From contig NC_031776.1 of NCBI RefSeq assembly GCF_001522545.3, forward strand, positions 27,849,634-27,913,633: a stretch of 64,000 nucleotides of DNA. Direction: 5' to 3'. The notes beneath the pieces are model-generated. The model saw only the letters and a program-made list of their open reading frames with translations. It had not been told where the DNA came from and made no database searches. Made by a program: the position numbers and the translations under genes. Positions 12,856 through 25,800 of the stretch are shown here, piece after piece. This DNA is from Parus major. Its lineage: Eukaryota; Chordata; Aves; Passeriformes; Paridae. Within the stretch, counting starts at the first letter, position 1, and the number at the start of each line of letters is the position of its first letter.

Positions 12856-14711
12856 ATTCCTCCTGCTTCCTCCTTGAGCATTAGAATGGGTCCAAAAATA
12901 ATTGAAGGCAGTATGTTCTGATGGAATATTTTTGCATTTGCAGAAATTTCCTCTTTCTTTCGCTTGCCAATTTTGATAGGGAGCATTTTGAGACTGTTTC
13001 AGCATCTACGACTTGGCACCTCTGGGAGGCACAGGACTGCTCCTCTGATCAGTAAGGCACAAAAATTAGTTTTGGCACCTGAACAAAATTAAAACTCATT
13101 TTTAAGGATGATTATAGCATGTTTTAACCACAAAGTTCTGGTTTAGCTAATGAAGATGAGAAGACCCAAATGATCTAGAGGGCAAGAAAGCCCACACTTT
13201 TAGAAAAAGATGAGAAAGCTGTTATTTTATTCTTTATTGCTTTGATCCTCAAAAAGGTTAGGTGTTAAGAGACTAGCTGTCAGGAAATAATGTAATTAAG
13301 CTGTACATGAGGTTCACAGATTTATTGTGCAGCATCTTTTAGATGTAGCCATGTGATTATTTTTAAATTAATGTCTTCCTGGCCCGGCTGAAATGCTTTC
13401 AATGGCCCACACTTGGCAGAGCTTGGGGTCTTAAAAACGTGTCTTAAATTACCCTTCACATCTATTTATAGGGAACAGATAAAGGTGGGTGAACAGCTGA
13501 GAGGTTGTCTTCTCTGGTGAGGGCTGAAGAGGAAAAACCAGGAACATGGTCTGTGGATAGCTTCCAGAAGTATCAGTGTCATTTTAAACCAGGTGTCCCT
13601 GACTTTTCTTCTTACAAAGTGTGCACATTACAGAGAAACGAATTCAGAAATATTTTCTTGAACCCTCGTGTCTTGCAAGACCCCTCTGTATTATTTGGCA
13701 CCAGAGTCCTGGATGCCTCATGTCCTGCACAGGTGCTGAAGAGGTGTCACAGAAAAAACAGTCTTGAATTGAGGAATTTTGCTGGGTTTAAAGCTTATGA
13801 GCACAGACTTTTCATCTTGATTTGGGTGTTGAAAGGAAAAAGCAGGACACACTTCCATAAACACATACTTTTCACCAGCTTAAATTTCCCTCATTTTTGT
13901 CTTGGTTTATACCCAGTCCATCAAAAGTTTGTTTGGTGAGCAACAGGGCATGTCAGGGATAATATTCACATAAGTTTGTTTTCACTGCTGTTACAGCTAT
14001 TCTCTGATTCTTATTTTGATTTCTGCTGTTGTGCCTTAGAGTTCCTGCTCTGACATGGGCCACTCCTCTCTCAGGTGTGACCCCACAGTGTGTCTCCAGC
14101 ACAGTGTCCCTCAGCACCCCTCATTTTCTTTCCCTAACAGCTTGTATCCAGGTGTTGTCTGGCTGATGGATGTTCTGGCAGCATGGTCAAGCTCTGGCAT
14201 GTGGTGATTCTCCCTGATGGGGCCTCCCCTGGTGCCAGGGCTGGTAGGAGGTGGGTGGTGGCAGCTCAGGATTCCCTGAAGGCCACCTTGTGAGATCCAG
14301 GAGCATTGCCAAGGGTCAGTCAGACCCAGTGCCAGCTGCAGAGCCACCTGTGCCACTTCACCAGGTGCAGACACTGTCTGCCCTCCCAGCTGCACAGGTT
14401 TGCCAGAGGCAAGGGGAAACATTGAACTGGTTGATTTATGGAATGGGTTAGGGGGACTGGGCGCCCCAAAGCCCAGTGGAAAGCTGACATCCTCAGCTTT
14501 CCAACCATACAGAGATCTCAGCACCAGCCATGAAGCACTTTGGTATGTCAGGTGTTTAAAGCTGTGGTTACTCCCAGCTGCCTCTCTGGGCCTCAGGCAG
14601 ATGTGGGTTTGCTAGGGGAAATGCCACAATTCTTGTACAAACCAGCAAACATCTGTCTGGCTGTTTTGTTCTTACTGGCAGCTATTTGGAATCACAGGAA
14701 TGTCACACATT

Positions 14712-14760
14712 CAGCCAGGAATAGAACCAGGGTCTGTAACAAAGTCACCAAACTCCTACA
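14712..14760 (-). mobile_element. Possible relic of a tRNA-derived SINE
   Basis: The sequence CAGCCAGGAATAGAACCAGG resembles the reverse complement of a tRNA T-arm (box B), as found in MIR- and AmnSINE-type elements of amniotes. Similar words occur at about 31.94 kb and 56.64 kb in the same orientation. Only this core is recognisable; borders and family are not determined. Confidence 0.25.
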
Positions 14761-17071
14761 GCGTTTTCAACTGAATGAAAATTTCTTCTGAAAACTGAGA
14801 GGGAGATCCCCGTCTTGGGGGGAAATTTTCATAATTTACACTGTGTTTTCTGTTCATGTGGCTGTTCTCTGTTTATATCTTTTAGTATTACATTTTCTAT
14901 CCAATCAATGAATTAATTTCCACTTAGACAGCAAGCAGTTCTCTGTAGATGATCTGTGCCTAGAGAAGGCCATTTCCATTTTGAGGAACAGAAAATCCTT
15001 TCCAGGAATGCCTGAGTGTTTGATGGTACTAAGTGTGGTGGAAAGGTGCAATATCTCAAAAAGCAAGCAAACAATGCAGATGTATAAAATACGCCCAGAT
15101 GTCATTAGTTGTGTTTATGTGTTCAGGAACTGTAATTTTCTCCCACCTTCAACAGTAAAATTCATACTTCTCTATTCAACACTGTAGGAATCACATGCCT
15201 TACTTTGTGCATGGCTGTGGCTTGATATGTGTCAGGAAAAAAATACACAGATCTCTTACTCTGGCATTTAATAGGAACATTCAGTGTGAGTATGTTGGAA
15301 ATGGTGCTCTACTATAAATACAAAGCTATTTGTCACGTCACACATCTCGCTAATTTTCTAGTGGGTTGACAGTTGGGCCCATTGTCTGGAATAATTTAAT
15401 GTGCTGTAGCCTTACTGTACTCTGTGAATCATATACACAGATATTCATGATGGAAAAACTGTGTTCATGCAGCATTGAGGTTTACACAAATACAGCTGTG
15501 GGTCTGAATCTTCAGCTGGTGTAAATTGGCCTTGTTGGAACGACACCAATTTATCCTGGCCGTGGACTGCGCCGAACACATGTGAAAGGGAAAGATCTGG
15601 CAGAAGTATTGGCTTGTCCATCACCATCTGTAAACACGAGACAAACACAAAAACAAACACAACGTTGTGTTTAGGCCCTGGCTTAGCAAAGCATTTAGAT
15701 GTATGCAGAGTTCTATTTTAAAGCTACAAGTGCTTTGATTTAATTAAGGCTGTATTTATAAAGTGGCAACAGGAATTACAGCAGATTGGAATTTATTTTT
15801 TTTGTTGAAATGGTTTTCATAATATTTGTTGGTTTATGAAAAAATATTAAATGCGCTATCAAAGTTTTCTTTAAGTCCAAAATTTATTCTGGAGCCACTA
15901 GCCTCCTACCTGAGAACAGCCATTTTCCTGGTGACTGTGGAGGTACCCAACCTACTGCAAGTGTCCAGTGTGCACTGGTGGACATTAATAACCAACCTCA
16001 CTGCCAGCTTTGCCACAGCCCTGCTCTGGCCTGCCCTGCTGAGCCAGACACTGGTCCATCAACTCATTTTGTAGCCTGAGCTGGGACCTTCCTCATTGCT
16101 GTGGACCTTGTGATGTGGCCATGGGGCTGTGTCTGAGCCTGCTTACCCTCACCGGGCCTGATCCTGATCTGCTGGTTGACTTTCTAACTTTAGCTTGGAC
16201 TTGTCACCAGAACTTGTGCAATGTCTTCTTGCTTACAGATGGTTGCTGTCAGCTGTAAACCCCAGGGGCTGTCAGACTGGCTCTGGTTAATGAGGCCCCT
16301 GTTCTACCTGCTATGTCTTTGTTTCTGGCTCCTTATCCATGAGGGACCAGCTAGCCTGGACAGCCAGTTTCAGTCCTCTGTTCTGCTGAATTTAGCTCCG
16401 AGACTTCACTGGAGGGGTTTTTCTGTATTCCAGGTAGAAGTCCTGGTTCTTTCGACTGTTGGCATTTCCCATGTGTTCCTTCACGGGCATGTTGCACTTC
16501 TGCTGGCCTTTCCCAGACGTTTAGGTGACCTAGACATATGGCTGGTTCCAATTAAACTGTAGTTTTGATTCTAGTCTGGAGACATTGGGGGAGTTTCTTG
16601 ATTGTCTCTTGTAAAGTTAGCTCACATGCAATTCTTTCCTGGATCATGCCCTTGCATGTCAGTGTAGACTGTGTGTGTACCACAAATCTGTTGCTCAGTA
16701 TTCTTTTGTTCAAATACTGGCTAAATTCAATTGCAAAAGATGTGAGAAATATGCCTTGATTTTTGTTTAATGGAGTTGTTGTGAATACTTGAACTCCCTT
16801 AATGAGATAGGAATAGACCTTGTAGCTGGAAACTTTTTAAACCTCAAGAGAGGGACTCTGGCAGTTACTGTTCTGTGTGTGTTATTATTTTGTTTATATT
16901 GTGGAAACATATAAAAATGAACTTGCTTAGCTGTAGATGCTCTTAGAGTGGAACTTTCCACTTTCTCTTGTAGATTATTCTGGGTAACACTGGCTGGACA
17001 ATTTTGAAAATACAAAATGCACATGGACTCTTAAATGGACCTCCCTTTAATAAGCAATGTATGCTTACCTC

Positions 17072-17233
17072 CAGCATTTCCCAACCTGTGAATCATGGAT
17101 ATTAAGTTCCTTAGTGGTTGGTAAAGGTATTTGGTTAAACAGATTTATTCTTTGATGACCTTAAGTGGCTACAGTGCTTGCCTTGAAAAAAAATTTATGG
17201 GGTCCACAAATAGGAAGACATTGGAAAGCACTA
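17072..17233. mobile_element. Possible degraded hAT-type miniature inverted-repeat element
   Basis: The left end CAGCATTTCCCAACCTG and the right end ACATTGGAAAGCACTA are imperfect reverse complements about 160 bp apart. The CAG-TTTCCCAACCT pattern is like terminal repeats of hAT (Charlie-like) non-autonomous elements. The interior, with GGTTGGTAAAGG and GGGTCCACAAATAGGAAG, reads like old amniote repeat sequence I have seen in this type. No coding capacity and no clear 8-bp target duplication are visible. Identification is by memory only. Confidence 0.35.
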
Positions 17234-20200
17234 ATCTAATAGGGATTTCATCTGACATATATTTAGTGATTTACCCTCTCCACAAATATAGGCAAGACAT
17301 TCTTTTATATTAACATTTTTTTTCTCTTTGTTAGCAGTACATGGAGGCATGGTGAGAGAATGCATTTATGACTACCTGGATTTCAAAACCCTGCCTCATA
17401 TTTTCCCTAAATGCTCTTGAACTTGTTCTTATTCAGAATATCACCCGAGTTGTGCTTGTCAGAGCAAATCATATAAACACTACTGGTCTTCATCAGTATT
17501 TGTGCAGGGAACTACCAGGAGAAAAGATAGTGAGGCAAAGCAGAAGGTACTGACGTTGATCCAGCAGCTGTTGCTCTCCCATTTTTGTATCTCCTTTTCT
17601 AGAACTGATGCCAGATGCACTGTACAAGTTATCCTAAATGATGTCAGCTGGAGTATTTCCAAAAAAGAAATAAAATCAACATTTCACAAAGTCCTTAGGG
17701 TTAGTCCTTAGGATCTTAATTGGGATTGAATGATATCCATGAACTAAAACAAGTACAGAGAAAGGAAGGCTATGTATCTTAAGCTTCAAAAGAGCTGGGC
17801 TGTAGTAAGACAAACAGCACAAGAGACAATGACCCTGCCTGGTCCACAGTTTAACTGGAAAATGTTCAACACCTGGGAGAACTTTCCAAACTTATTGGGA
17901 AGTGTTGACCTAAGAGAAAATGTGTATAAACTGGACATGAGCCTTGTGTAGATCAGAGTATGTAAAGAGCTCAGTAACAGGAGCAGAAAGTTTTTGGAAT
18001 TGCTTCTCATAGGAGGAGCTGAGCTGTAGCCCTTCACTAGTTTTCAGGTGGAGCTTCATCTCTTTATGAAAGGAAATTTTATCTTGTGGTTGGCTGCCAA
18101 AAACAGTGATTGGACTTGAGCAGAATATCCCTTTGGAACTGTTTTCTTTATATGCATCCTATATTGTTCCTCAAGATGACATGGCTATAATGGTTATCAT
18201 TCTGCCCTTAATTAACCATATGAGTTTGATATCTATGGCTGAGAACTTAGAGAGATGATTTGCTACATGCCAGTTCATAATTAATTCCAGCCCTATTATG
18301 GTGTTCAATAGATTTGGGATTTGTTATTTCCAGCATGTATAAACAATTTCATTAATAAATATATTCAGTTCACTGGCTGCCAAGGCCATGAGGGCTGTAA
18401 TTCTCCCATCAATACTGCTGGCATAGGGTGTGCTGCCAGCCATGTGCTGGGCACATCAACCTGTGCTGTTTCTGCACCACTGTGTTCAGAATCCAGTGCT
18501 AATGCTCCTCAGCAGGCACTGACAAAAGCCAGAGAGCAGAGGTTTTTATCTGAAATTATGTTATAAATCTCATTTTAGCTGATGTGGAGCTGGACTGTGC
18601 ACAGCCTGCATACATGCTGTTCCATATCCGTGTGTTTCTTGTCTCTTCTCAAACAGCTGTTCTCACCCTGTACTCACTGGCCTGCCAGATGTTACAAATC
18701 CAGGAGAAATATGGAGTCACATTCTGCCTCTACAGGACTTACTCATGACCAGCTTGAGACCTGCTGTTTGGTCTAACACTTAACCTGGATTTTCTAGTAA
18801 CTCATCAACTATGATGACAAAACATGAGGTTAAGAACTCATTGTTGCCAGCAGGGCTGATGCTGGAGATGTGATCTGATACCCTAATCTCAAGTGAAGTT
18901 ACCTCAAGACCACATCTGTAGTAATTACTGGTGCATATATGATCACTAGTGACAGTGGGGTTAGATCCTTTACAATGCATGGGGAAGAGACCCTTTGGAT
19001 CATGCTTATTTCTTCTGACTCTCATAAAAGACTAATTTCCTTAATTAGATGTAGCACTTAACATTCTTCAGCATATGCATTCCATTTTCTTTATGTATTG
19101 TTAGAAACGGGACTACAAGAGATAATCACACTGAAAGTTTATCTTTTTAAAATGTGCTTAACCCCTCCCCCTGCTTCTCAGTCACTGGAAAACTCCTAAT
19201 TACTTAACTGGTCTCCAGATTATCTACAGCAATGTGGAGAAGTGCCAGTCTGGGAGACATTGAGGACATCTGGTTCACATGTTTTCAGTGATGTAATGTC
19301 CAATCTTAGTTATTCTGTGCTGCTGTTTAGTGTGAATTCATGACTGCAGGAGTGATTAGAAGGCTTGAGAGCAAAATTATTTCACTGGCAGTCAGCATGA
19401 CTCCAACTAAGAAGTAAGTCACAGGAATAATTAAAGATCCATTAATTTTGCGATAATCACTAGACAAGGTTTGTTAAGAGTTGTTTTCATGGGTGGGATG
19501 AGATCAATTGATACAGTGCTGTATAGCAATGTTAGAGCGACGCAGAAAATCTGTTTGCTGAGGCACTCTATCTGGCTTAAACTGATCTCATGGGGCACAT
19601 TTTCCACTCTTTGATATTTATTGTACTAAAAACTCATTCCTTTGACAGGGGGAACTTACTTGTAAAGGTTCTTGAACATTTTTCCAGGAGCCCACATCAG
19701 CCCCTTGAAAATTGGGCAGTCCTCGCAGGGTTGAGAGAAAGCAGTTGTTGGGTCATTGCCATGTTCACATCCGTAATGGTGCATTTTAATTAAACAAACA
19801 AGGCAGCACACTTGCTTCAGGAACACAGGAAACATCAGAGTTTCTCATGTGGAAAACAAGTTTCACTTGAAAGCTTTCAGGAAATATTGCTGCTAATATG
19901 GGACGGGCCAGACAATGTTGACAGACCTTCATATCGAAACCTCCTGGCCAAGCATTGCAAACTCACGGCACCATCATAACTCACGTTTCATTTGGTGTTT
20001 TCAGAGTCTCAACTTGGGGTTATATTATTATGAGAAAATTGTTTAAGACCATTTTAGAGTTTTTGGTCAAAGAAAAAAAGTTTGAAAACACAATCCATTT
20101 TATCTCAGAAGTAAATAAGACCCCATTTTTAGGTATTTCTTTATTTAAATTCTGTCATTGTCAAGGAAATTTTGTGAGCTGTGGTACTGTGTAATACTTA

Positions 20201-21702
20201 CATTTCTCATCATTGAGGTCTGTTGCTCAGTGTTACTCAAAATTCTTGAAGGACATCCTTTAAACTGGTGTATATTTCAGTTGATTTAACAAGACAAAAA
20301 AAGGCAAATCATCTCTTAAACTTTCTTTTTTTCTTAATAGTTTATTATTTTACATTAAAAGGGAGAAGCATGGTTTTACTTAAGCTAGATTCTCATCCGG
20401 CAATATGTGTATAGATTAGATAAAGGAAATGCTCCCTATCCACAGAACAATAGATTACTTGTTTAAATTATTTGTCTTAAAAATATCCTGATTCAACTTT
20501 GCTGAGCACAAAATATTAAATTTACTGTTTATTTTTAGTGGATTCCTGCCAATTTTCTTCTCCCTGACTGTCTTTAGATTGTTTAAAACATTAAAAAAAA
20601 ATGTTCTCATCAAACATATATGTACTTACAAGAAATCTCTGTTGGTCTTTCCGCAGAAACATAAAATCTTGTTGTTAGGACATGAACTTTGTTGTTATGG
20701 AATTTTCTTTTCTTTATTACCTTTATATTTCTCCTGTCCTTTTTTTTTTTTCCTTTAAGCCCACAAGCGTAGCAAATTATTTTGTGCTAATGTTGCTTAT
20801 TAAATCTTCATAAAGTGAGAAAATGGAATCCAGTGAGAAAGCTTTAAATGTCTCTTCAGGTGTAGTAGGTAATTTAATTCTGTTTAATTGGCAGTAATGT
20901 TTGAAAACTCTGACCTCACCCTTGCAAAAATGTTACTTATATTTCCTGAAAAAATGGTGATAGGCCTGATCAGCTCCATTGGTAGAAAAGTATTTGTGTC
21001 ATTGAAACTACTTTAGACTTGTACCTTTGTAACTTGAACCGAAGGCTTTTGGCTTTTAGGACTATCAGAAAATACAACAGAAAATGCAAGGCTGATGTAG
21101 ACACTAGAGCTGCAAGTGTATTTTCATAAATAGAAGATTAAGAAGTCAGGCATATGTGACAGTTTTTTGGACCCAGGTCAGTGCAGTGTGTCTGGTGACA
21201 CTTGGAATGTTTATTTGCCTTTTGTTGAAAGGGATATTCAGTGTTATTTTTTCAAATCCCCTCCGTACGGCAGAGCAGTCCCTTGCTGGATTGAGTGCTC
21301 AGTGTGAAATGTTGTTTTTCCTGCGGGAATCTTAGGTGACCCATGCAGGGCCTTTTCTCTCCTCTCCTCTCAGGAGCATCGTCTCCACAGGGAGTGGGGA
21401 ACTGACCCTGAGCAACTACAGCAACAGAGCAGGGGCTCTGAGTGTTCTTCAGCTGTCACAGGTCAGAAATTGCTATGCAGTGCTAAAGAACAAACCAGCT
21501 TTTTACTGGAGGACTTGTAAATGTTATAACAAAGATCTGGACTGGTATTTTGACCCTAAGGTGGTCACTTAGAAGGTGCATCACTGCCTTTTTACCTTAA
21601 AACACTTTCTCTAACACCAGGGACTGAACTGACCTGACCTCTGCAGCCTCTATAATTAGTTTTTCTCTTTTATAATGATTTAATGAGAAAAGGGATATTT
21701 GT

Positions 21703-21738
21703 TGTTATTATTATCATCATTATTATTATAATTATTAA
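21703..21738. repeat. Imperfect ATT trinucleotide repeat
   Basis: A short run of TTA/ATT units is interrupted by TCATCATT. It is an ordinary decayed microsatellite in intron sequence. Confidence 0.8.
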
Positions 21739-22167
21739 AGAGTCCTTATTAATGGACAGTTCCCCAGCTTACTGGGATGGAGATATGGAAACATGGTTTT
21801 AAAGGGATCCTGAAAAAAAAGTGTTTGCAGAAAAGATGTGAGATTGCAGTTGCCTGCAGAGCTGTAGTCGGGAGTAAAGAATGAAAGGTTCTCACTTTGA
21901 GTGCATTTAGTCTCTAACACAACACAGAACAAGCTTAAACATAAATGCACTATCTCTTAGCTGACTTGTGACAGCTTATAATGAATGAATGTGCTGCAGA
22001 TTGAAATGTCACACTGACGTGCTTTTGAATAAGAAATAAGTTTCATCAGCTTTATTCAATATATTTCTATCTGTGTCTGAAGTACTGAACGATCCATTTT
22101 CCTTGGGAATACATTTAGAAGTGGAAGAAGTTGAAATGTGTGCTCTCTATAGATATTAATAAAATCC

Positions 22168-22190
22168 TTTTTTTTTCTTTTTTTTTTTTC
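22168..22190. repeat. T-rich tract
   Basis: Two T homopolymers separated by a single C lie about 580 bases upstream of exon B, too far to be its polypyrimidine tract. Simple low-complexity sequence. Confidence 0.8.
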
Positions 22191-22772
22191 CTTCTCTTGA
22201 TTCCCAAAAATAATAAGTGGGAGATAGGCTCGGTTCTGGCTTTGAATTTAGGAAGACCTAGGAAATAAAAGTGTAGGAAGTCAACTGGCTATTTGAATGT
22301 AATATTTGGAAACTTTGTATATAGATAAAAGAGAAAGGGGTTTGAGAAAATCACATGGGTAATCTTTATGGACTTTTTGGTCCATTTGTGAATTAAAAAT
22401 ACTTTATGAACTGCTAGATCATTGGTCAATGAAGGAACCCCTGATTATAGTTCCCTCTGCTGACATCTTTCTATATATGATATTCCTATTGCTTATAGGA
22501 AAAGACTGTGGGATCAAGCTTACTGAGGAACAAGTTTAATAATTTTTTTTCCTGACCTATCATTCTGTTAGTAGTGAAGTTTGGTGATAGCTTCAATGCT
22601 TCCATTGCTCAACAACAGTTTATTTTAATAAGGATCATAGCTGAGATGCTTTTGGCCGTGTTGCATACACATCTATCTCAGAAGAGGATTTTTATATTTT
22701 GTACTGTCTCTTACTGTTTCCCTCCTTGTCTAACTCTGTTTTTTTTCCCTCTCCTTGCATGAACCCTTCTAG

Positions 22773-22895
22773 ATGTTTGACTGGATCAGCCACAACAAAG
22801 AGTTGTTCCTGCAGAGTCACACAGAGATCGGTGTGAGCTACCAGCACGCCCTGGACCTGCAGACACAGCACAACCACTTTGCCATGAATTCCATG
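22773..22895 (+). CDS. KALRN: KALRN exon B: first half of spectrin repeat 2
   Basis: This exon has 41 codons, phase 0. The acceptor ends in CCCTTCTAG before ATG, after a T/C-rich tract, and the donor is ATG before GTGAGT. The translation begins MFDWISHNKELFLQSH and ends NHFAMNSM. It starts exactly at helix A of spectrin repeat 2, with the usual hydrophobic-acid-Trp pattern (FDWI). Joined to exon A it gives the junction DAEK-MFDW expected of kalirin and TRIO. The residues HNKELFLQSHTEIGVSYQH fit kalirin rather than TRIO. The Met codon at the start is internal, not an initiator. It corresponds to roughly residues 322-362 of the full-length protein. Confidence 0.96.
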
Positions 22896-25800
22896 GTGAG
22901 TTGAGCAGCACAGGAGGGAGGAGAGGGCCAGCACAGGGGGCCACCCCCAGTGCACAGGGGACCCGTGAGAGGTGGTGTAAGGAGGGTCAGGCTGGCTGGC
23001 CACCCAGACACTGATGTATGGTAACTTCCTTGACTTAAGAGCAGCACAGTCCTGCCGAGTTTGTTTACATTTCGGAGAGCAAATACAATATATTTTAAGT
23101 TTTCAACATTTCTTTGACTGGGAATTAATGAGAGCTGTAGGATACACTTTAATAATTTATACTTCTCCCTCCACACCCTGCTAAGGTACTTTTCAAAACC
23201 TTGAAAGGAGACACTAATCAAGCTGTGAGTTGTGGCCACAGTGGGATTTTGCCTTTTTCAGTTGTTAATTGGTCAGAACTTTTGAATGCAGCTCAATTTA
23301 CCTTTCTTTTTCAAAACAGAAAAATCATCATTATACCTTTATAAGTGCTTTACTCATTTTCTTATTCTTTCCAGACATAAGGTATTTGTCCTGGAAGGTG
23401 CCCAGCTTTCAGCACAGAAATGAGGACAGGGTGTATTGATATTTTGATCATTGCAGTGGGATGGATGGCAGAATGCATGTATACCCCCTGCTGCAATGCA
23501 CAGTGCAGAGATGAGCCCTCTCTGAACACTCTCAGTCAACTAGAGCAAAGCTTGCCCTGAGTAAACCACTCCAGCAGGTGAACCTCCTCCTGCTGTGCAG
23601 GGTCAGGCTGCAGCTGCATGGGGGCTGACACCTCACAGGTGGTTGAAGTTGATGCTGTAAATCACTGGAGAGCCACACCTGCTCTGCTGCCCAGAGCGAG
23701 ACACTGCAGGGCAGCTGTCTGAAATGGGAACAGGAGAGCCCGACTACCCGAGGAAGTTACAGACCCCACACTGCTTTCATAAGGTTACAGGCATTAACCC
23801 TGGGATTCTGGCCAAATTCCAGGTCAGGTAATTAACTTCTCTGACCTGAATTCCACAGGCCACTTCCACCTAGCTAGCTATTCCCCACTTAAAGCACTGT
23901 GCCTCACTAGGGCATTGCATAACAGTGGGAGATGAGAAATGTTTATTATGCCAATTAATGTGTTTATTGTGATTATATCTGAACAGAGCACTGAAAACCA
24001 GGCTTTAGGCACTTGATAAACTTGCCATCACAGTGCCATCTAGCAAAATCCAGGGTAACACTGCTTCCATATAACACTGATGCTCTCAGAGTCTCAACAA
24101 GTAAATGTGTCCCGGAGGTTAGTGCATTAAAATTCATTTGACTTATGAAAGATGCAAATTTGCTCATAATTCTTCAGAAATACCATTAGAAGAGACAAGC
24201 TGGAGGATCTCCCTTTATCCCTTTTAGTGGTAATAATACCACAAAATATGGTAATATAAAATAATATTGTCTACTATTATTTTCTTAAAATAACTGGGAG
24301 TTAGGCTTGGAAAGCGATCATTGCTGTTAATAGAAAATTAATGATTTTTCTAGAAATTTGATTAATAATTTAGCTGGATCTTTTTTACATGCAATACATC
24401 AGCAACTGTTGGATTGAGAATAGCTCAGCTGTTTATTACTCAGAAGTATGAATAATAAAATAATGAAATCTTGAGGCACTTTTTTTGGTTGCAGGGCTTG
24501 GGCTTTTATATGGTCTTGAATTTTGCTTTGTTTTGTTAATACATTGAAATCAGTATCTAGTAAAAATTTGGAGGAGGACAAAGTAGCTAAAGATGGCTCT
24601 GTGTTAAGAGGGAAAAAGCCTACAAACATCAGTTGGATCAGATCTTGGATCTCTAAGGTATTTTGTTTTGATTCTGTTTGTTTTTTAGCTTTTTTTTCTT
24701 TTCACTGTGCCTTGGGTCCTTTAAGCATGGCATAACAAATGATAATTAAAATACAGTCTTCAGTTCCTCTAGAAAATGCAGATAAGGTGTACTGGGTCAT
24801 GCCTTTTGTTGCATGATCTTCCTATGCATCTCTCTAGGCATGCTGTGACCAAAGCTCCTTTTTGGAAAAACAATTTGCTACTCTGTTTATTACAATAATT
24901 TTTCTTTCTAAGTGATCAATGTGGGATGTGGGGAAATCATATATGTGAGGTAATAAACTGTAGTGTGGTATTTTTCTTTCCAATAAGGAGCATAGATTAT
25001 TTCTTTTCCTGTGATTCAAGGCAGTGCTTGTTTTCACTTCAGTTTCAAAATAAATTGTTACTCTTTATCACAGCTGTATAATGTTTATACTGAAGCAATA
25101 ATACTTTTCACAAAGATGAATATTTAACTCAGACCTTTTTCAAGAAATATCAATTATCTAATAAATTCACTAGAAAACAAAACCTCAGTGTTCCGGTATG
25201 GCACAAAGCATACTGGGGGTAGCTCTGCACTTGGATACCTGGTGTACATGCCTTTTGTTCTGATTAAAGTTATTTGTATTTCCCTTGCCTGGACTTTTAT
25301 GCCTGGATCTGATAATTTCCTTAAATTATAAGTTCCTGCTTTCTTTCCACAAAAATGGGAGTGTTCAGTGCTGATACTGCTGCCTGTCCTGCTGTCAGGG
25401 AATTACCTGACACTACACAGAGATCCGTGTCGTCCTAAATCACAATATATTTCCAACATGTTAGTCTAACACTTTCTCATGTAAAGGCTAATAATGTCTG
25501 TTGAAAATTCCCAATATATGTTTTCAATGAATGGTATTTTTCTGTATGTAGGCTGAGCTAAAATGCCATCCAGTATTACACAGGCTGCATGTAATTGGTC
25601 TTGTTATAGAAACTTAAAGGTCTTAAAGATATCTCATGAGGGGTTTTTTTTGTCATTGAAACATTCTGCTTTGGATTTATGTTTTAGGCTCATTTCATAT
25701 ATAGTTTCTAAAGTCACAGTAGTACAGTGCAACTTGGTTATTCTTTTACTTTATTTTAAAGAAAAAACCCTTCAGCAATCAAATTTCACTTTCAATTAAT

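Larger units (their letters stand above)
2679..22772 (+). other. KALRN: KALRN intron between exons A and B (20.1 kb)
   Basis: The intron opens with GTAAGG and closes with CCTTCTAG. It is mostly unique AT-rich sequence. Items listed separately are a TTA-rich tract at 3.85 kb, a CpG-rich patch at 12.55-12.85 kb, a possible SINE relic at 14.7 kb, a possible hAT-type relic at 17.07 kb, an ATT repeat at 21.7 kb and a T-rich tract at 22.17 kb. About 14.04-14.6 kb is noticeably more GC-rich than its surroundings, with no recognisable cause. Open frames of up to 144 codons here (for example 13505-13939) resemble no protein I know and are flanked by no convincing splice signals. I see nothing gene-like in the rest. 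Confidence 0.85.

Noticed and set aside
12435..12877. Several overlapping small open frames in the CpG-rich patch as a new gene
   Set aside because: High GC removes stop codons in all frames, which explains the cluster on both strands. None has a recognisable protein sequence.
13505..13939. 144-codon open frame on the + strand
   Set aside because: No recognisable motif, no good splice borders and AT-rich intron context; chance length is plausible in 64 kb read in six frames.
15479..15560. GGTGTAAATTGGC / ACACCAATTTA region as a repeat element
   Set aside because: It resembles words common in old amniote repeats, but the match is too short and diverged to assign a family or borders.
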